The notes beneath the pieces are model-generated. The model was not told the origin of the DNA. It saw only the letters and a list, made by a program, of their open reading frames with translations, and searched no databases. From E44-bin32 sp041573795 (GTDB taxonomy: Bacteria; Chloroflexota; Anaerolineae; Anaerolineales; E44-bin32): a DNA stretch of 64,000 nt. A program made the translations under genes and the position numbers. The stretch spans positions 1 through 64,000 of the forward strand of contig JBFFQB010000001.1 in assembly GCA_041573795.1 (NCBI GenBank), written 5' to 3'. Shown one piece after another: positions 33,674-42,484 of the stretch; position 1 is the first letter of the stretch; the number at the start of each line of letters is the position of its first letter.

Positions 33674-35809
33674 ATGGTTATGCGCCTGCTTCGCGCCTTG
33701 CAAGAGTTGGGTCTGCTAACTTTGAGCAAGTATGCCTTATACAGCTTGGCACTCCGCAGCGGGTACTATCGCTGGCGGTTGCCAGTGCAATCGTGGTCGC
33801 AGATTAATCTATCCGACCTGCTTCGCAGCAAGATACCAAACAACCCTGAAGATTACGCTGCTTATCGCAAGGAAAATCAAACAACATCAATTTTCAAGCT
33901 TGATCCGGGACAGCAGCCTGTTCTCCAGAAGGCGAGAAGAAGGATCGAATCTGAAGCGAATTCGATCAGCGAGGGTAGCTTTCAACTTTTTGGAATTGAC
34001 AACGTTGAGCTTGGTTCTCCGCCAGGTTGGCATGCCTATGCCCCTCTGGCTGGTGCTAGTGGCGCTGCTCCGATGCAGGATCACCGTCATTGGAGTCTTT
34101 ACACGCTCGAAGACTTGCCGCATGACGTGAAACTGCTATGGGAAGCTTCGCGGTTCGGGTGGGTTTACCCTTTGGCACAGGCCTACGCATTCAGCGGAGA
34201 AGACCGTTATTTCGATGATTTTTGGACCCTGTTCTCTTCCTGGCTTGATGAAAATCCACCGCAGGTGGGATTGCATTGGTACTCAGCCCAGGAAGTCGCC
34301 ATTCGCTTGATCGCTTTGCTGTACGCGTTTCATACCTTCTCAGACAGGCTCAATGAATTCCCTGAAGGGTATGTGAAACTTCTTGCTGCGATTGCAATCC
34401 ACGCACAGAGGATTCCACCCACCTTGTCCTATGCAGAAGCCCAGAACAACAACCACCTGCTGGTGGAAAGCGCGGCGCTTTATCTGGTCGGCACAGCGCT
34501 TCCAGAATTGAAGAGTGCTGCAAATTGGAGGCTGAAGGGGCGCCGTCTCTTTGATAGGAGCGTTGAAAAACAGATCTTTCCTGATGGTGGTTATGTTCAG
34601 CACTCATCCAATTATCAACGACTGGCATTGCAAGTTGGCATCCTGGTTGCCCATGCAGCCGAAGTTGAGGGGCAGCCATTGAATGAGATGGCGCTTAAAG
34701 CGCTTAGAGCGATGGCAGCATGTCTGGCGGCCTTGGTGGATGAAACGCAAGGGACCAGCCCTAACTTCGGGCCCAATGATGGCGCTATCTTAGTCCCCCT
34801 CAGTGCACGACCGTTCGCAGATTTTCGGCCCACAGTCCAGGCGGCCTGGCAACTGCTCTTGGGTGAGCGATGCTATCCTCCCGGACCATGGGATGACTTT
34901 GCTGCATGGCTGGGTGTTGGGAAGGAAGGGGATAAACTCCCCACTTCAGAAGTTGTTGCGCTAACATCTGTCGACCTGCCCTACGCCGGACTATATACTG
35001 CCCGAAAAGACAGGCTAAGAGCATTTCTTCGGGCGGTGACGTTTAGAAATCGGCCCGGGCATAGCGATCAACTGCATTTGGATATCTGGTACGGTGACGT
35101 CAATCTTGCCCGTGATCCGGGAACGTATCTTTACAATGCTTCTCAGCCCTGGGACAACGCATTATCCGGTTCCTGGTGTCACAATACGGTCACCGTTGAT
35201 AGACGAGACCCCATGCTCAGGGCCGGGCGATTTCTCTGGCTATCCAGGTCTCATGCGCTAGCGAATAGGTACCGGCTGGGTGCCGAAGCGCCCATTGAAC
35301 TGTTGTTTGCTCGTCACCGTGCCCGCCAATGGCCAGGGCTGCAACATCAACGCTCAGTGGCAATCCTGGGAAGCGATATCATCATTGTCTCCGACGATAT
35401 CGTCGGCCAGGGCAGGCACCAGCTTACCCTCAACTGGAATTTGGTCGACCTGCCATGGCAAGTCGGGTCTGATAGGATCACGTTGCGCCATGAAGCCTTC
35501 CAGACCTCTCTTGATTGGTCAGTGGAAGGTGGGTCTTGGGGTTTATACCGGTCGGGAAAATGTGTTGACGGTGATCCTGTCGTTGAGAATCCGGCTACCT
35601 TTGGATGGCATTCTCCTACCTATGCACAGAAAGTACCGGGCTTGCAATTGGTTATCACAACCGATCAGCAGCTTCCGCTGCGCATGATCAGCACCTGGAG
35701 CTTTGAGGGAGCGGATACAAGCAAGCTCAACATCGGCTGGCTACCTATCGAGGAAAACCGAGTTGCGTTTAAAGCTATAGCATGGGGTCCGCACGAGTGG
35801 GCGATTTGA
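33674..35809 (+). CDS. Heparinase II/III-family polysaccharide lyase-like protein
   Basis: A 711-aa protein with an N-terminal alpha/alpha toroid (about residues 100-400; signature YAEAQNNNHLLVESAALYLVG, which includes the Asn/His of the active site) and a C-terminal beta-sandwich with RNRPGHSDQLHLDIWYG and SWCHNTVTVD. This architecture is that of heparinase II/III lyases, which cleave uronic-acid polysaccharides. No signal peptide is evident, and the pairing with a two-domain oxidoreductase suggests an assembly or trimming role for a uronate-containing glycan. The ATG at 33674 was chosen just after the previous stop; the frame upstream from 33596 overlaps that gene. Confidence 0.88.
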   Translation: MVMRLLRALQELGLLTLSKYALYSLALRSGYYRWRLPVQSWSQINLSDLLRSKIPNNPEDYAAYRKENQTTSIFKLDPGQQPVLQKARRRIESEANSISEGSFQLFGIDNVELGSPPGWHAYAPLAGASGAAPMQDHRHWSLYTLEDLPHDVKLLWEASRFGWVYPLAQAYAFSGEDRYFDDFWTLFSSWLDENPPQVGLHWYSAQEVAIRLIALLYAFHTFSDRLNEFPEGYVKLLAAIAIHAQRIPPTLSYAEAQNNNHLLVESAALYLVGTALPELKSAANWRLKGRRLFDRSVEKQIFPDGGYVQHSSNYQRLALQVGILVAHAAEVEGQPLNEMALKALRAMAACLAALVDETQGTSPNFGPNDGAILVPLSARPFADFRPTVQAAWQLLLGERCYPPGPWDDFAAWLGVGKEGDKLPTSEVVALTSVDLPYAGLYTARKDRLRAFLRAVTFRNRPGHSDQLHLDIWYGDVNLARDPGTYLYNASQPWDNALSGSWCHNTVTVDRRDPMLRAGRFLWLSRSHALANRYRLGAEAPIELLFARHRARQWPGLQHQRSVAILGSDIIIVSDDIVGQGRHQLTLNWNLVDLPWQVGSDRITLRHEAFQTSLDWSVEGGSWGLYRSGKCVDGDPVVENPATFGWHSPTYAQKVPGLQLVITTDQQLPLRMISTWSFEGADTSKLNIGWLPIEENRVAFKAIAWGPHEWAI

Positions 35810-35810
35810 C

Positions 35811-37022
35811 GTGGAAATCCTACTGATACATCAGGCTTTTACGGCATTGGATGAACCTGGTGGGACGCGGCATCATGAATTAGCGCGCCATCTTCAAAAT
35901 TTGGGCCACCAACTTACCATTATTACGGGTCAGGGAAGCTACCTCACTGGGGAGCGCACAACAGCAGGCAGCGGGGTTGTGCGGCAGGTGGATGACGTGG
36001 GGGTAATCATCTTGCGTATCCCTGGGTATCTTGCGTGGCATCGCTCATTTTTCCACCGCGTATTGAGTTTTCTCAGTTTTATGGTTCGGGCGTTCTTAGA
36101 AGGGCTGCGTGCAGGCGAGGTTGAACTTGTGTGGGGTACGTCTCCTCCGATCTTCCAGGCTGTCAGCGCAGCCCTGCTGGCGAAATGGCGCCAGGTCCCA
36201 TTTGTGTTAGAAGTACGAGATCTCTGGCCCTATTTTGCCATCGCCAGTGGGGTGCTGCGGTCAAAGCTGCTCATCGGCATGTCAAACTGGCTTGAACGAA
36301 GGCTATATCAGGCTGCAGATGTGGTAGTCGTAAACTCACCAGGGTTCAGCGAGTATGTCAGTCAGCGTGGTGCGAAGCGCGTTGAAGTTATCCCGAATGG
36401 TGTTGACTGCAATACAGACTTAGCGGTAGAGGTTAAAGAAGATCTGCGAGAGCAACTGGGTATTCAGGAAAGTTTCATCGTTGTCTATGCGGGTGCACAT
36501 GGATTGTCAAACGATCTGGTAACAGTCCTGAAGGCCGGCGCGTTGCTTAAAGCGCGAGAAGACATTCAGCTGGTATTGATTGGAGCAGGTAAAGAAAAGG
36601 CGAATTTAGTGGCAAGGACTCAGGCTGAGAAGCTAACCAACGTCCATTTTGTGGATCCTGTCCCGAAGATGCATATGCCCGCAATACTTGCACAAGCAAA
36701 CGCGGGTCTGGCAATATTGATGGCCATCGATGCATATAAAACGACGTTTCCGAATAAGGTATTTGATTACATGGCGGCTGGACTCCCGGTTCTTTGTGCG
36801 ATCGACGGCGTCATTCGAGAAGTGGTTGAGCAAGGAGCAGCTGGCGTATTCGTAGAACCTGGAAACCCCGAAGCGCTAGCGCAGTCGATACGGATGCTTG
36901 CGGAGGATCGAGAGCGAGCCACAAAGATGGGCGCGAATGGCCGCCGTTGGGTTTGCGACCATTATGACCGTAGCGCGCTGGCGATTGATCTCGCCACGAT
37001 CATGCAAGGCCTACTCACCTGA
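35811..37022 (+). CDS. GT4-family glycosyltransferase (WbuB-like)
   Basis: A 403-aa GT-B enzyme similar in pattern to WbuB-type transferases. N-terminal PGGTRHHELARHL and LEVRDLWPYFAIASG segments, then donor domain FIVVYAGAHGLSNDLVTVL and VFDYMAAGLPVLCAIDG. Starts with a GTG at 35811, one base after the previous stop. It is followed after 12 bases by the initiating sugar-phosphate transferase, a pairing typical of repeat-unit assembly (the first lipid-linked sugar plus the second transferase). Confidence 0.9.
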   Translation: MEILLIHQAFTALDEPGGTRHHELARHLQNLGHQLTIITGQGSYLTGERTTAGSGVVRQVDDVGVIILRIPGYLAWHRSFFHRVLSFLSFMVRAFLEGLRAGEVELVWGTSPPIFQAVSAALLAKWRQVPFVLEVRDLWPYFAIASGVLRSKLLIGMSNWLERRLYQAADVVVVNSPGFSEYVSQRGAKRVEVIPNGVDCNTDLAVEVKEDLREQLGIQESFIVVYAGAHGLSNDLVTVLKAGALLKAREDIQLVLIGAGKEKANLVARTQAEKLTNVHFVDPVPKMHMPAILAQANAGLAILMAIDAYKTTFPNKVFDYMAAGLPVLCAIDGVIREVVEQGAAGVFVEPGNPEALAQSIRMLAEDRERATKMGANGRRWVCDHYDRSALAIDLATIMQGLLT

Positions 37023-37034
37023 CATTGTTCAATC

Positions 37035-37703
37035 ATGAGAGACGATGAGCAGATCCCTGAGATGCGAAAACTAGCGGGTTTCAAACTTTTTCCCAGCGGC
37101 ATTCCAGTTTCAAAACGCCTATTGGATCTTCTGCTGACAATACCGGGATTGGTGCTTGTGAGCCCATTTATGCTCATCATCGCCTTGCTGATACGCTGGC
37201 GTTTGGGGAAGCCGGTCATCTTCCAGCAAGATCGTCCCGGCTTAAAAAACCAACTCTTTGCAGTATATAAGTTCCGTACGATGACGGATGATAGGGATGA
37301 GTATGGAAACCTGCTTCCAGATGCGCAGCGCTTGCGTAAGCTCGGTCAATTCCTGCGCTCCTTTAGCCTCGATGAGTTGCCGGAATTGTTCAACGTAATG
37401 AAGGGAGAGATGAGTTTGGTTGGCCCCCGGCCACTGCTGGTCCAATATCTGGATCGCTACTCGCCTGAGCAAGTCCGCCGCCACGATGTGCTGCCGGGGA
37501 TAACGGGTTGGGCGCAGGTCAATGGTCGCAATGCCCTTACCTGGGAAGATAAATTCGCGTTTGACGTTTGGTATGTTGACCATTGGTCCTGGTGGCTTGA
37601 TATAAAAATTCTGGGGATAACGCTGTGGAAAGTGCTTACACGGGAGGGAATCAGTCAACCAGGCCATGCAACAGCCGAAGAATTCTGGGGCAGTGAAGGG
37701 TAA
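37035..37703 (+). CDS. Initiating sugar-phosphate transferase (PglC/WcaJ C-terminal type)
   Basis: A 222-aa small monotopic phosphoglycosyl transferase that would load the first sugar phosphate onto undecaprenyl phosphate. It has one reentrant membrane helix (about residues 30-52), the KFRTM segment, the catalytic Asp-Glu dyad in SFSLDELPELFNV and the MSLVGPRP motif, then PGITGWAQVNGRN. It lacks the extra N-terminal helices of WcaJ. It is the last gene of the first half of the polysaccharide locus, with the downstream module starting after a separate promoter. Confidence 0.93.
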   Translation: MRDDEQIPEMRKLAGFKLFPSGIPVSKRLLDLLLTIPGLVLVSPFMLIIALLIRWRLGKPVIFQQDRPGLKNQLFAVYKFRTMTDDRDEYGNLLPDAQRLRKLGQFLRSFSLDELPELFNVMKGEMSLVGPRPLLVQYLDRYSPEQVRRHDVLPGITGWAQVNGRNALTWEDKFAFDVWYVDHWSWWLDIKILGITLWKVLTREGISQPGHATAEEFWGSEG

Positions 37704-37728
37704 GACGACTACGTTCCTTGTCAAGATA

Positions 37729-37757
37729 TTGCACAGATAACACGCAAATGTTATGCT
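37729..37757 (+). promoter_or_regulatory. Promoter of the 61-aa protein gene
   Basis: TTGCAC at 37729-37734, a 17-base spacer and TATGCT at 37752-37757. A small stem-loop (ACCTGT/ACAGGT, 37765-37780) lies in the leader. Confidence 0.6.
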
Positions 37758-37825
37758 TGCACAAACCTGTGAGAACAGGTAGCATGGTGCACAACAAGTG
37801 CCAAAAATTTACTAGGAGGATTGTA

Positions 37826-38011
37826 ATGAAAGAACCCCTTGAATTCTATGATGTGAAGTCCAAGACCAAGTTCACATCCGCTGATTGGCGGATTGAGAAG
37901 AAAGTATCCGACAAGGGTCGTGTGCAGTTCTTTGCGGTGACAAAGGCGCCTGCGGGCACACACGAAGCTTGGCGTATTGTTGCTAAGGACTTCGGCGAAG
38001 CAAATATGTAG
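37826..38011 (+). CDS. Unrecognised 61-aa small basic protein
   Basis: A short soluble protein (MKEPLEFYDVKSKTKFTSAD at the start) rich in Lys, Phe and Trp, with no membrane helix or known motif. A textbook ribosome site (AGGAGG, seven bases before the ATG), its own promoter-like sequence and a hairpin after the stop suggest a well-expressed independent gene. Length and aromatic/basic content are compatible with a small nucleic-acid-binding or structural protein, but nothing shows this. Confidence 0.75.
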   Translation: MKEPLEFYDVKSKTKFTSADWRIEKKVSDKGRVQFFAVTKAPAGTHEAWRIVAKDFGEANM

Positions 38012-38037
38012 CTGGACTTTAACCCAACAAGTTGGGT

Positions 38038-38075
38038 AATACGAGCCGCCCCAGGTACAGGGAGCGGCTCGTATT
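38038..38075 (+). terminator. Hairpin after the 61-aa gene
   Basis: Perfect 12-bp arms (AATACGAGCCGC / GCGGCTCGTATT). The T content afterwards is weak (CATTCTAT). A smaller ACCCAAC/GTTGGGT hairpin precedes it. Confidence 0.65.
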
Positions 38076-38148
38076 CATTCTATAAGCAGTGGTATGATTG
38101 CCGACGGCAAGCGAATCCTGATCCACACAGTTACCACGTGGTTGACAC

Positions 38149-39069
38149 ATGAAATCCACCCCTGCTGATTCATTCCGGCTGATGCTGCAAATTCGGCGCT
38201 TTGAAGAACGAGTGCTCGAACTATTTCCACGCGGCTTGTTTTATGGAACGACCCACACCTACATCGGGCAGGAAGCAAATGCCGTTGGCGTGCTGCATTG
38301 GCTTGAAGAAAGCGATATTGTTGTCAGCAATCACCGATGTCACGGGCATTTTCTGGCTTATGGTGGTTCTATGCACGGTCTGGCGTCTGAGTTGATGGGT
38401 CGCACAACCGGTATCTGTGCGGGACGTGGGGGCAGCCAACATATCCAGTGGCGAAATTTCTATGCCAACGGAATCCTGGGCGGAACGGTTCCCCTCGCTG
38501 TGGGCATGGCGCTTGCCGTGAAGAAGCAATCCCAGGGGTCGGTTGTTTTTTCCTTCATGGGCGATGGCACGCTTGGTGAAGGCGTGGTTTACGAGAGCTT
38601 GAATATGGCTTCCCTCTGGGAGCTGCCCGTATTCTTTGTGCTTGAGAACAACCGTTATGCCCAAAGCACGCCTATTAAGCTTCATCTTGCCGGGGAAATT
38701 GCCAAAAGGTTCGAGGCTTTCGGGATCCGCACAATGCATATTGACAGTACAGATGTGGACCTCATCCGTAACACAAGTGAAGAATTAATCACCAGCGTGC
38801 GAAAGGCAGCAGGTCCAAGGGCGCTCATCATTGATACCTATCGCTTTGCGCCTCACTCAAAGGGGGATGATGTCCGTGATCTGGAGGAGATAGAGCAATT
38901 CAGGCGGAAAGACCCGCTGCAGCTTCAAGCGGCCAAGCTTAATCCGACAACGGTCGAGGAGCTTGAAACCGAGGTTATGGAACAGGTTGAACAAGCGTTC
39001 TCAACTGCACAGCAGGACCCCGTCGCAGACGCGGGCGCTGTCACAGCGGCTATGGATGAAACCGCATGA
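38149..39069 (+). CDS. 2-Oxoacid dehydrogenase E1 component, alpha subunit
   Basis: A 306-aa ThDP-dependent E1-alpha subunit of the pyruvate/acetoin dehydrogenase type. The ThDP-Mg motif starts at GDG (138-140) and ends at the Asn pair of LENN (167-168), and the GRGGSQH segment carries the usual active-site His region. The short length resembles AcoA-type subunits. It overlaps the E1-beta gene by four bases (ATGA). It would decarboxylate a 2-oxoacid and place the acyl group on a lipoyl arm. The only lipoyl domain nearby is on the unusual fusion protein two genes downstream. Confidence 0.93.
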   Translation: MKSTPADSFRLMLQIRRFEERVLELFPRGLFYGTTHTYIGQEANAVGVLHWLEESDIVVSNHRCHGHFLAYGGSMHGLASELMGRTTGICAGRGGSQHIQWRNFYANGILGGTVPLAVGMALAVKKQSQGSVVFSFMGDGTLGEGVVYESLNMASLWELPVFFVLENNRYAQSTPIKLHLAGEIAKRFEAFGIRTMHIDSTDVDLIRNTSEELITSVRKAAGPRALIIDTYRFAPHSKGDDVRDLEEIEQFRRKDPLQLQAAKLNPTTVEELETEVMEQVEQAFSTAQQDPVADAGAVTAAMDETA

Positions 39070-40061
39070 CGGGTATATTGCAGGCGTTGAATGATGGATT
39101 GCGCCACAGCCTGGAAGCCTCCGCTGCGGTTTACCTGCTGGGTGAGGACATCCTTGACCCTTACGGTGGTGCCTTTAAAGTTGTTAAAGGGCTGTCATCG
39201 GACTACCCTGATCGAGTGATCACAACACCAGTTTCAGAGGCCGGCATTGTTGGTGTGAGTGTTGGCATGGCGCTACGAGGCTTGCGACCAGTCGCAGAGA
39301 TCATGTTTGGAGATTTCCTGATGCTGGCGGCAGATCAACTGATGAATCATGCCGCGAAATTTCGCTGGATGAGCAACGACCAGGTGCGCGTGCCGATAGT
39401 TGTGCGCACTCCTATGGGGGGCTATCGGGGCTACGGACCGACACATAGTCAGACTTTGGAGAAACATGTTTTGGGTACGGCCGGGCTGCGCGTTCTCGCA
39501 GCCAATACGCTGGTGAACCCCGGAACAGTATTATCCCGGGCTATCCTGGAAGATGATGACCCTGTACTCTTTGTCGAGCACAAGCTGCTTTACCCCCAAA
39601 TGATGTTCTCGGCGGGGAGCGAATTTGAAAGTCACCAGCTTCGTGGTCGTTATCCCTGGTCAATCCTGCGTATTGCTGGAGCACCGCGAGCGGATATAAC
39701 GCTAGCAACATACGGTTATATGGCTGAGATCGGACGCGAAGTGATGGTTCGGTTGGCTTATGAGCGAGAGATCTTCGTAGAAATGGTGGTCCCAACGCAA
39801 TTAAGCCCTTTCAGGCTCGATCCCCTGATGGAGAGTGCTGGGCGCACCGGAAGAGTTCTTGTGCTAGAAGAAGGCACGTTGAATTTAGGCTGGGGGGCGG
39901 AATTGGCTGCCCGGCTCCTGGAGACACTTGATCAAGATATTCAATTTCGCCGAGTAGCCGCACGCAATATGCCCGTCGCAGCAGCGGCAAAGCTCGAGCA
40001 GCATGTGTTACCCCAGGAAGACGATATTTTTTCAGCTGCTCTCACTTTAATGAAGCCTTGA
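39066..40061 (+). CDS. 2-Oxoacid dehydrogenase E1 component, beta subunit
   Basis: A 331-aa transketolase-like E1-beta subunit that pairs with the alpha subunit to bind ThDP. It has GEDILDPYGGAFKVVKGLS, the SEAGIVGVSVGMAL segment, EIMFGDFLMLAADQLMNHAAKFR, the PMGGYRGYGPTHSQ segment and a C-terminal EEGTLNLGWGAELAARL. Translation is probably coupled to E1-alpha. There is no standard E2 acyltransferase or E3 gene next to it. A 96-base gap with its own ribosome site separates it from the fusion gene. Confidence 0.93.
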   Translation: MTGILQALNDGLRHSLEASAAVYLLGEDILDPYGGAFKVVKGLSSDYPDRVITTPVSEAGIVGVSVGMALRGLRPVAEIMFGDFLMLAADQLMNHAAKFRWMSNDQVRVPIVVRTPMGGYRGYGPTHSQTLEKHVLGTAGLRVLAANTLVNPGTVLSRAILEDDDPVLFVEHKLLYPQMMFSAGSEFESHQLRGRYPWSILRIAGAPRADITLATYGYMAEIGREVMVRLAYEREIFVEMVVPTQLSPFRLDPLMESAGRTGRVLVLEEGTLNLGWGAELAARLLETLDQDIQFRRVAARNMPVAAAAKLEQHVLPQEDDIFSAALTLMKP

Positions 40062-40157
40062 GCTACACTTATATACTGTTAGAGCCCAATAATACGGTCA
40101 TGCATAACAGCAAAGATATTCTGAGATTTGTGAATAAGGTCGTCTACGGAGAAGGGT

Positions 40158-41279
40158 ATGGCTGAGGCAGATGAGGTTCTAATCCCCTTGCTCAATCCCA
40201 ATGAGCCCGAAGTCCAGATTGTCGAAACATTGGTAGAGAATGGACAAAAGGTTGTTCTTGGTGAAGTATTGTGCATCGTTGAGACCACCAAGTCCTCCCA
40301 CGAGGTTGCAGCAGAGCGAGCAGGCTACGTCGTGTCCTTCAATCACACACGCGGGGATAAGCTTCGAGCGGGCGATCGATTGTGCTGGCTCGCTGAAAAG
40401 TCCGGATGGACAGCCCCGGCAGCGGTAGAGCCGGTTTCCGAGATGAGGCGTGAGGGAATCCCTCAAGGTATGCGTATCACCGAACCAGCGTTGGAATTGG
40501 CGAAATCACTGGGGATAGAGCTTGAGGAACTGCCAGGCGACAGGCTTATCACCGAGGCGGAGGTACAGGGGGTCCTTCGGCAGCGAAAGGAAAAGGTCGT
40601 AATGCCTTCCGATCAGCCACTGGATAGCTCGACTCTTGTCATCTATGGCGGGGGTGGGCATGGGAAAGCATTAATCGATCTGATTCGTGCAATAGGCTCG
40701 CATAGCATCGCCGGGATCATCGACGATGGTTTGGAGCCAGGGATGGAGATTATGGGGGTTCCCGTGCTGGGAGGCGCCGATAAACTTTCATCTTTATCGC
40801 AGGATGGTATCCGCCAAGCGATTAATGCTGTTGGCGGCATTGGGGATGTGAACCGTCGCATTCAGGTGTTCAAGCGTCTTGAGGCGCAGGCGTTTGTATT
40901 TCCGACTTTGGTTCACCCAAGCGCATGGGTTGAATCCAGCGCAGACTTGCGCGCAGGCGTTCAGGTTTTTCCGCATGCCTATATCGGCAGCGAAGCGCAG
41001 GTCGGCTTGGGGGTCATTGTCAACACCAGCGCGGTGATTTCGCATGATTGTAGACTCCAGGATTATGTGAATATCGCCCCGGGGGCATTGCTGGCAGGTA
41101 ATGTCTCCATCGGGGAGGGTGTGTTGGTGGGCATGGGGGTTACGATCAATCTCAATGTATCGGTCGGTGCGGGTGCAAAGATTGGAAATAGCGCAGTCGT
41201 GAAAACAGACGTCCCTGCGGGACAGGTCGTTCGGGCGGGAACTAGCTGGCCTCCAGAAACGAATGATCCTAGGAGGTAG
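40158..41279 (+). CDS. Lipoyl domain / E3-binding-like segment / PglD-type acyltransferase fusion
   Basis: A 373-aa three-part protein. Residues 1-80 form a lipoyl/biotinyl domain with the modified Lys in VETTKSS (K45). Residues 105-140 (RITEPALELAKSLGIELEEL, then ITEAEVQ) resemble the peripheral-subunit-binding domain that holds E3, with a shortened loop (GDRLI for GTGPGGRI). Residues 157-373 form a NeuD/PglD sugar acyltransferase: Rossmann-like GGGGHGKALIDLI, then a hexapeptide helix with the catalytic His of SHDC (H296). The usual E2 catalytic domain (HxxxDG) is absent. It starts after GGAGAAGGG and lies between E1-beta and a DegT aminotransferase. The parts suggest acyl transfer from a lipoyl arm to an amino sugar. 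Confidence 0.88.
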   Translation: MAEADEVLIPLLNPNEPEVQIVETLVENGQKVVLGEVLCIVETTKSSHEVAAERAGYVVSFNHTRGDKLRAGDRLCWLAEKSGWTAPAAVEPVSEMRREGIPQGMRITEPALELAKSLGIELEELPGDRLITEAEVQGVLRQRKEKVVMPSDQPLDSSTLVIYGGGGHGKALIDLIRAIGSHSIAGIIDDGLEPGMEIMGVPVLGGADKLSSLSQDGIRQAINAVGGIGDVNRRIQVFKRLEAQAFVFPTLVHPSAWVESSADLRAGVQVFPHAYIGSEAQVGLGVIVNTSAVISHDCRLQDYVNIAPGALLAGNVSIGEGVLVGMGVTINLNVSVGAGAKIGNSAVVKTDVPAGQVVRAGTSWPPETNDPRR

Positions 41280-41284
41280 CCTCT

Positions 41285-42484
41285 TTGACAGAAGAAAACG
41301 CTAACGGTTCTATGTCGATCCCCATGTCTTCCCCGGATTTAACAGAAGCCGAGCGAAACGCGGTGCTGGAGGTATTAAATACATCTAGGCTGAGTATGGG
41401 ACCTGAAGTGGAGAGCTTTGAGCATGCCGTTGCCAAGCGCGTTGGCGCCAAGCATGCCATCGCCGTCAGCTCGGGTACGGCGGGACTGCACTTGTGTGTC
41501 CGTGCGGTCGGGATAGGTGAGCGAGACCTGGTGATCACCACACCATTCTCGTTTGTTGCTTCGGCCAATGTGATGATCTACGAGCGTGCCATCCCCGTTT
41601 TCGTTGATGTCGATGCTCATACCGGCAACATCGATCCGGACTTGGTCGCACAAGCGGTTGCGGATCTTCAAGCAGGTGGTGAGGAAGCATCGCGCTGGTT
41701 GCCGCGTAAGGGTGCAGAACAAGCTGGAAGCTTGAAAGCGTTGCTGCCCGTTGATGTATTTGGCCAACCGGCGGATTACACGTCGCTGAAGGCGATCTGC
41801 CGGCAGCATGACTTGGTGATGATCGAAGACTCATGTGAAGCATTGGGCTCGATCTATAGCGGCACACCTGCTGGCATGTTGGGCGACCTTGGAGTCTTTG
41901 CCTTCTACCCCAACAAGCAAATCACGACGGCGGAAGGGGGTATGGTCGTCACCGATTACGAGCCTTTTGCGGACGCGATCCGCTCAATGCGCAATCAGGG
42001 ACGAGCGCCAGGTGATACCTGGTTGGAGCATACTTACCTTGGATACAACTATCGACTGGATGAAATGAGCTCTGCTCTTGGCCGTGTCCAGATGGAACGG
42101 CTCGATGAGCTGCTTGAGAAGCGTGAGAGAGTTGCTAACTGGTATCAAGTACGTTTGGAAAGCCTTCCTTTTGTTGAGCCTCTGGCCATGTCGCCCTCAA
42201 CTGATCGCATGAGTTGGTTTGTCTATGTCGTTCGTTTTGAAAAAGGGGTCGACAGGTTTGAGGTCGCACAAGCGCTAAAAGCACGTGGGGTTCCTTCCCG
42301 TCCTTATTTTGTGCCCATTCATACCCAGCCCTACTTTATTGAGCGCTTTGGATACCAGACTGGCGATTTTCCGATCACGGAGGATCTGGGGAACAGAAGC
42401 CTGGCACTGCCTTTTTCAGGTGTGATGACCGAGGCGCAGGTTAACTTCGTGGTTGAGCAAATCAACAAGGTGGTAAAATACTAA
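41285..42484 (+). CDS. DegT/DnrJ/EryC1 family sugar aminotransferase
   Basis: A 399-aa PLP-dependent aminotransferase that would make a 3- or 4-amino sugar from a keto nucleotide sugar. The PLP Lys is K211 in FYPNKQITTAEGG; other conserved parts are SSGTAGLHL, EDSCEALGS and NYRLDEMSSALGRVQ. It begins with a TTG eight bases after AGGAGG, which sits at the end of the fusion gene. Placed next to the lipoyl-PglD fusion, it could supply the amino acceptor. It is the last gene of the polysaccharide locus. Confidence 0.9.
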   Translation: MTEENANGSMSIPMSSPDLTEAERNAVLEVLNTSRLSMGPEVESFEHAVAKRVGAKHAIAVSSGTAGLHLCVRAVGIGERDLVITTPFSFVASANVMIYERAIPVFVDVDAHTGNIDPDLVAQAVADLQAGGEEASRWLPRKGAEQAGSLKALLPVDVFGQPADYTSLKAICRQHDLVMIEDSCEALGSIYSGTPAGMLGDLGVFAFYPNKQITTAEGGMVVTDYEPFADAIRSMRNQGRAPGDTWLEHTYLGYNYRLDEMSSALGRVQMERLDELLEKRERVANWYQVRLESLPFVEPLAMSPSTDRMSWFVYVVRFEKGVDRFEVAQALKARGVPSRPYFVPIHTQPYFIERFGYQTGDFPITEDLGNRSLALPFSGVMTEAQVNFVVEQINKVVKY

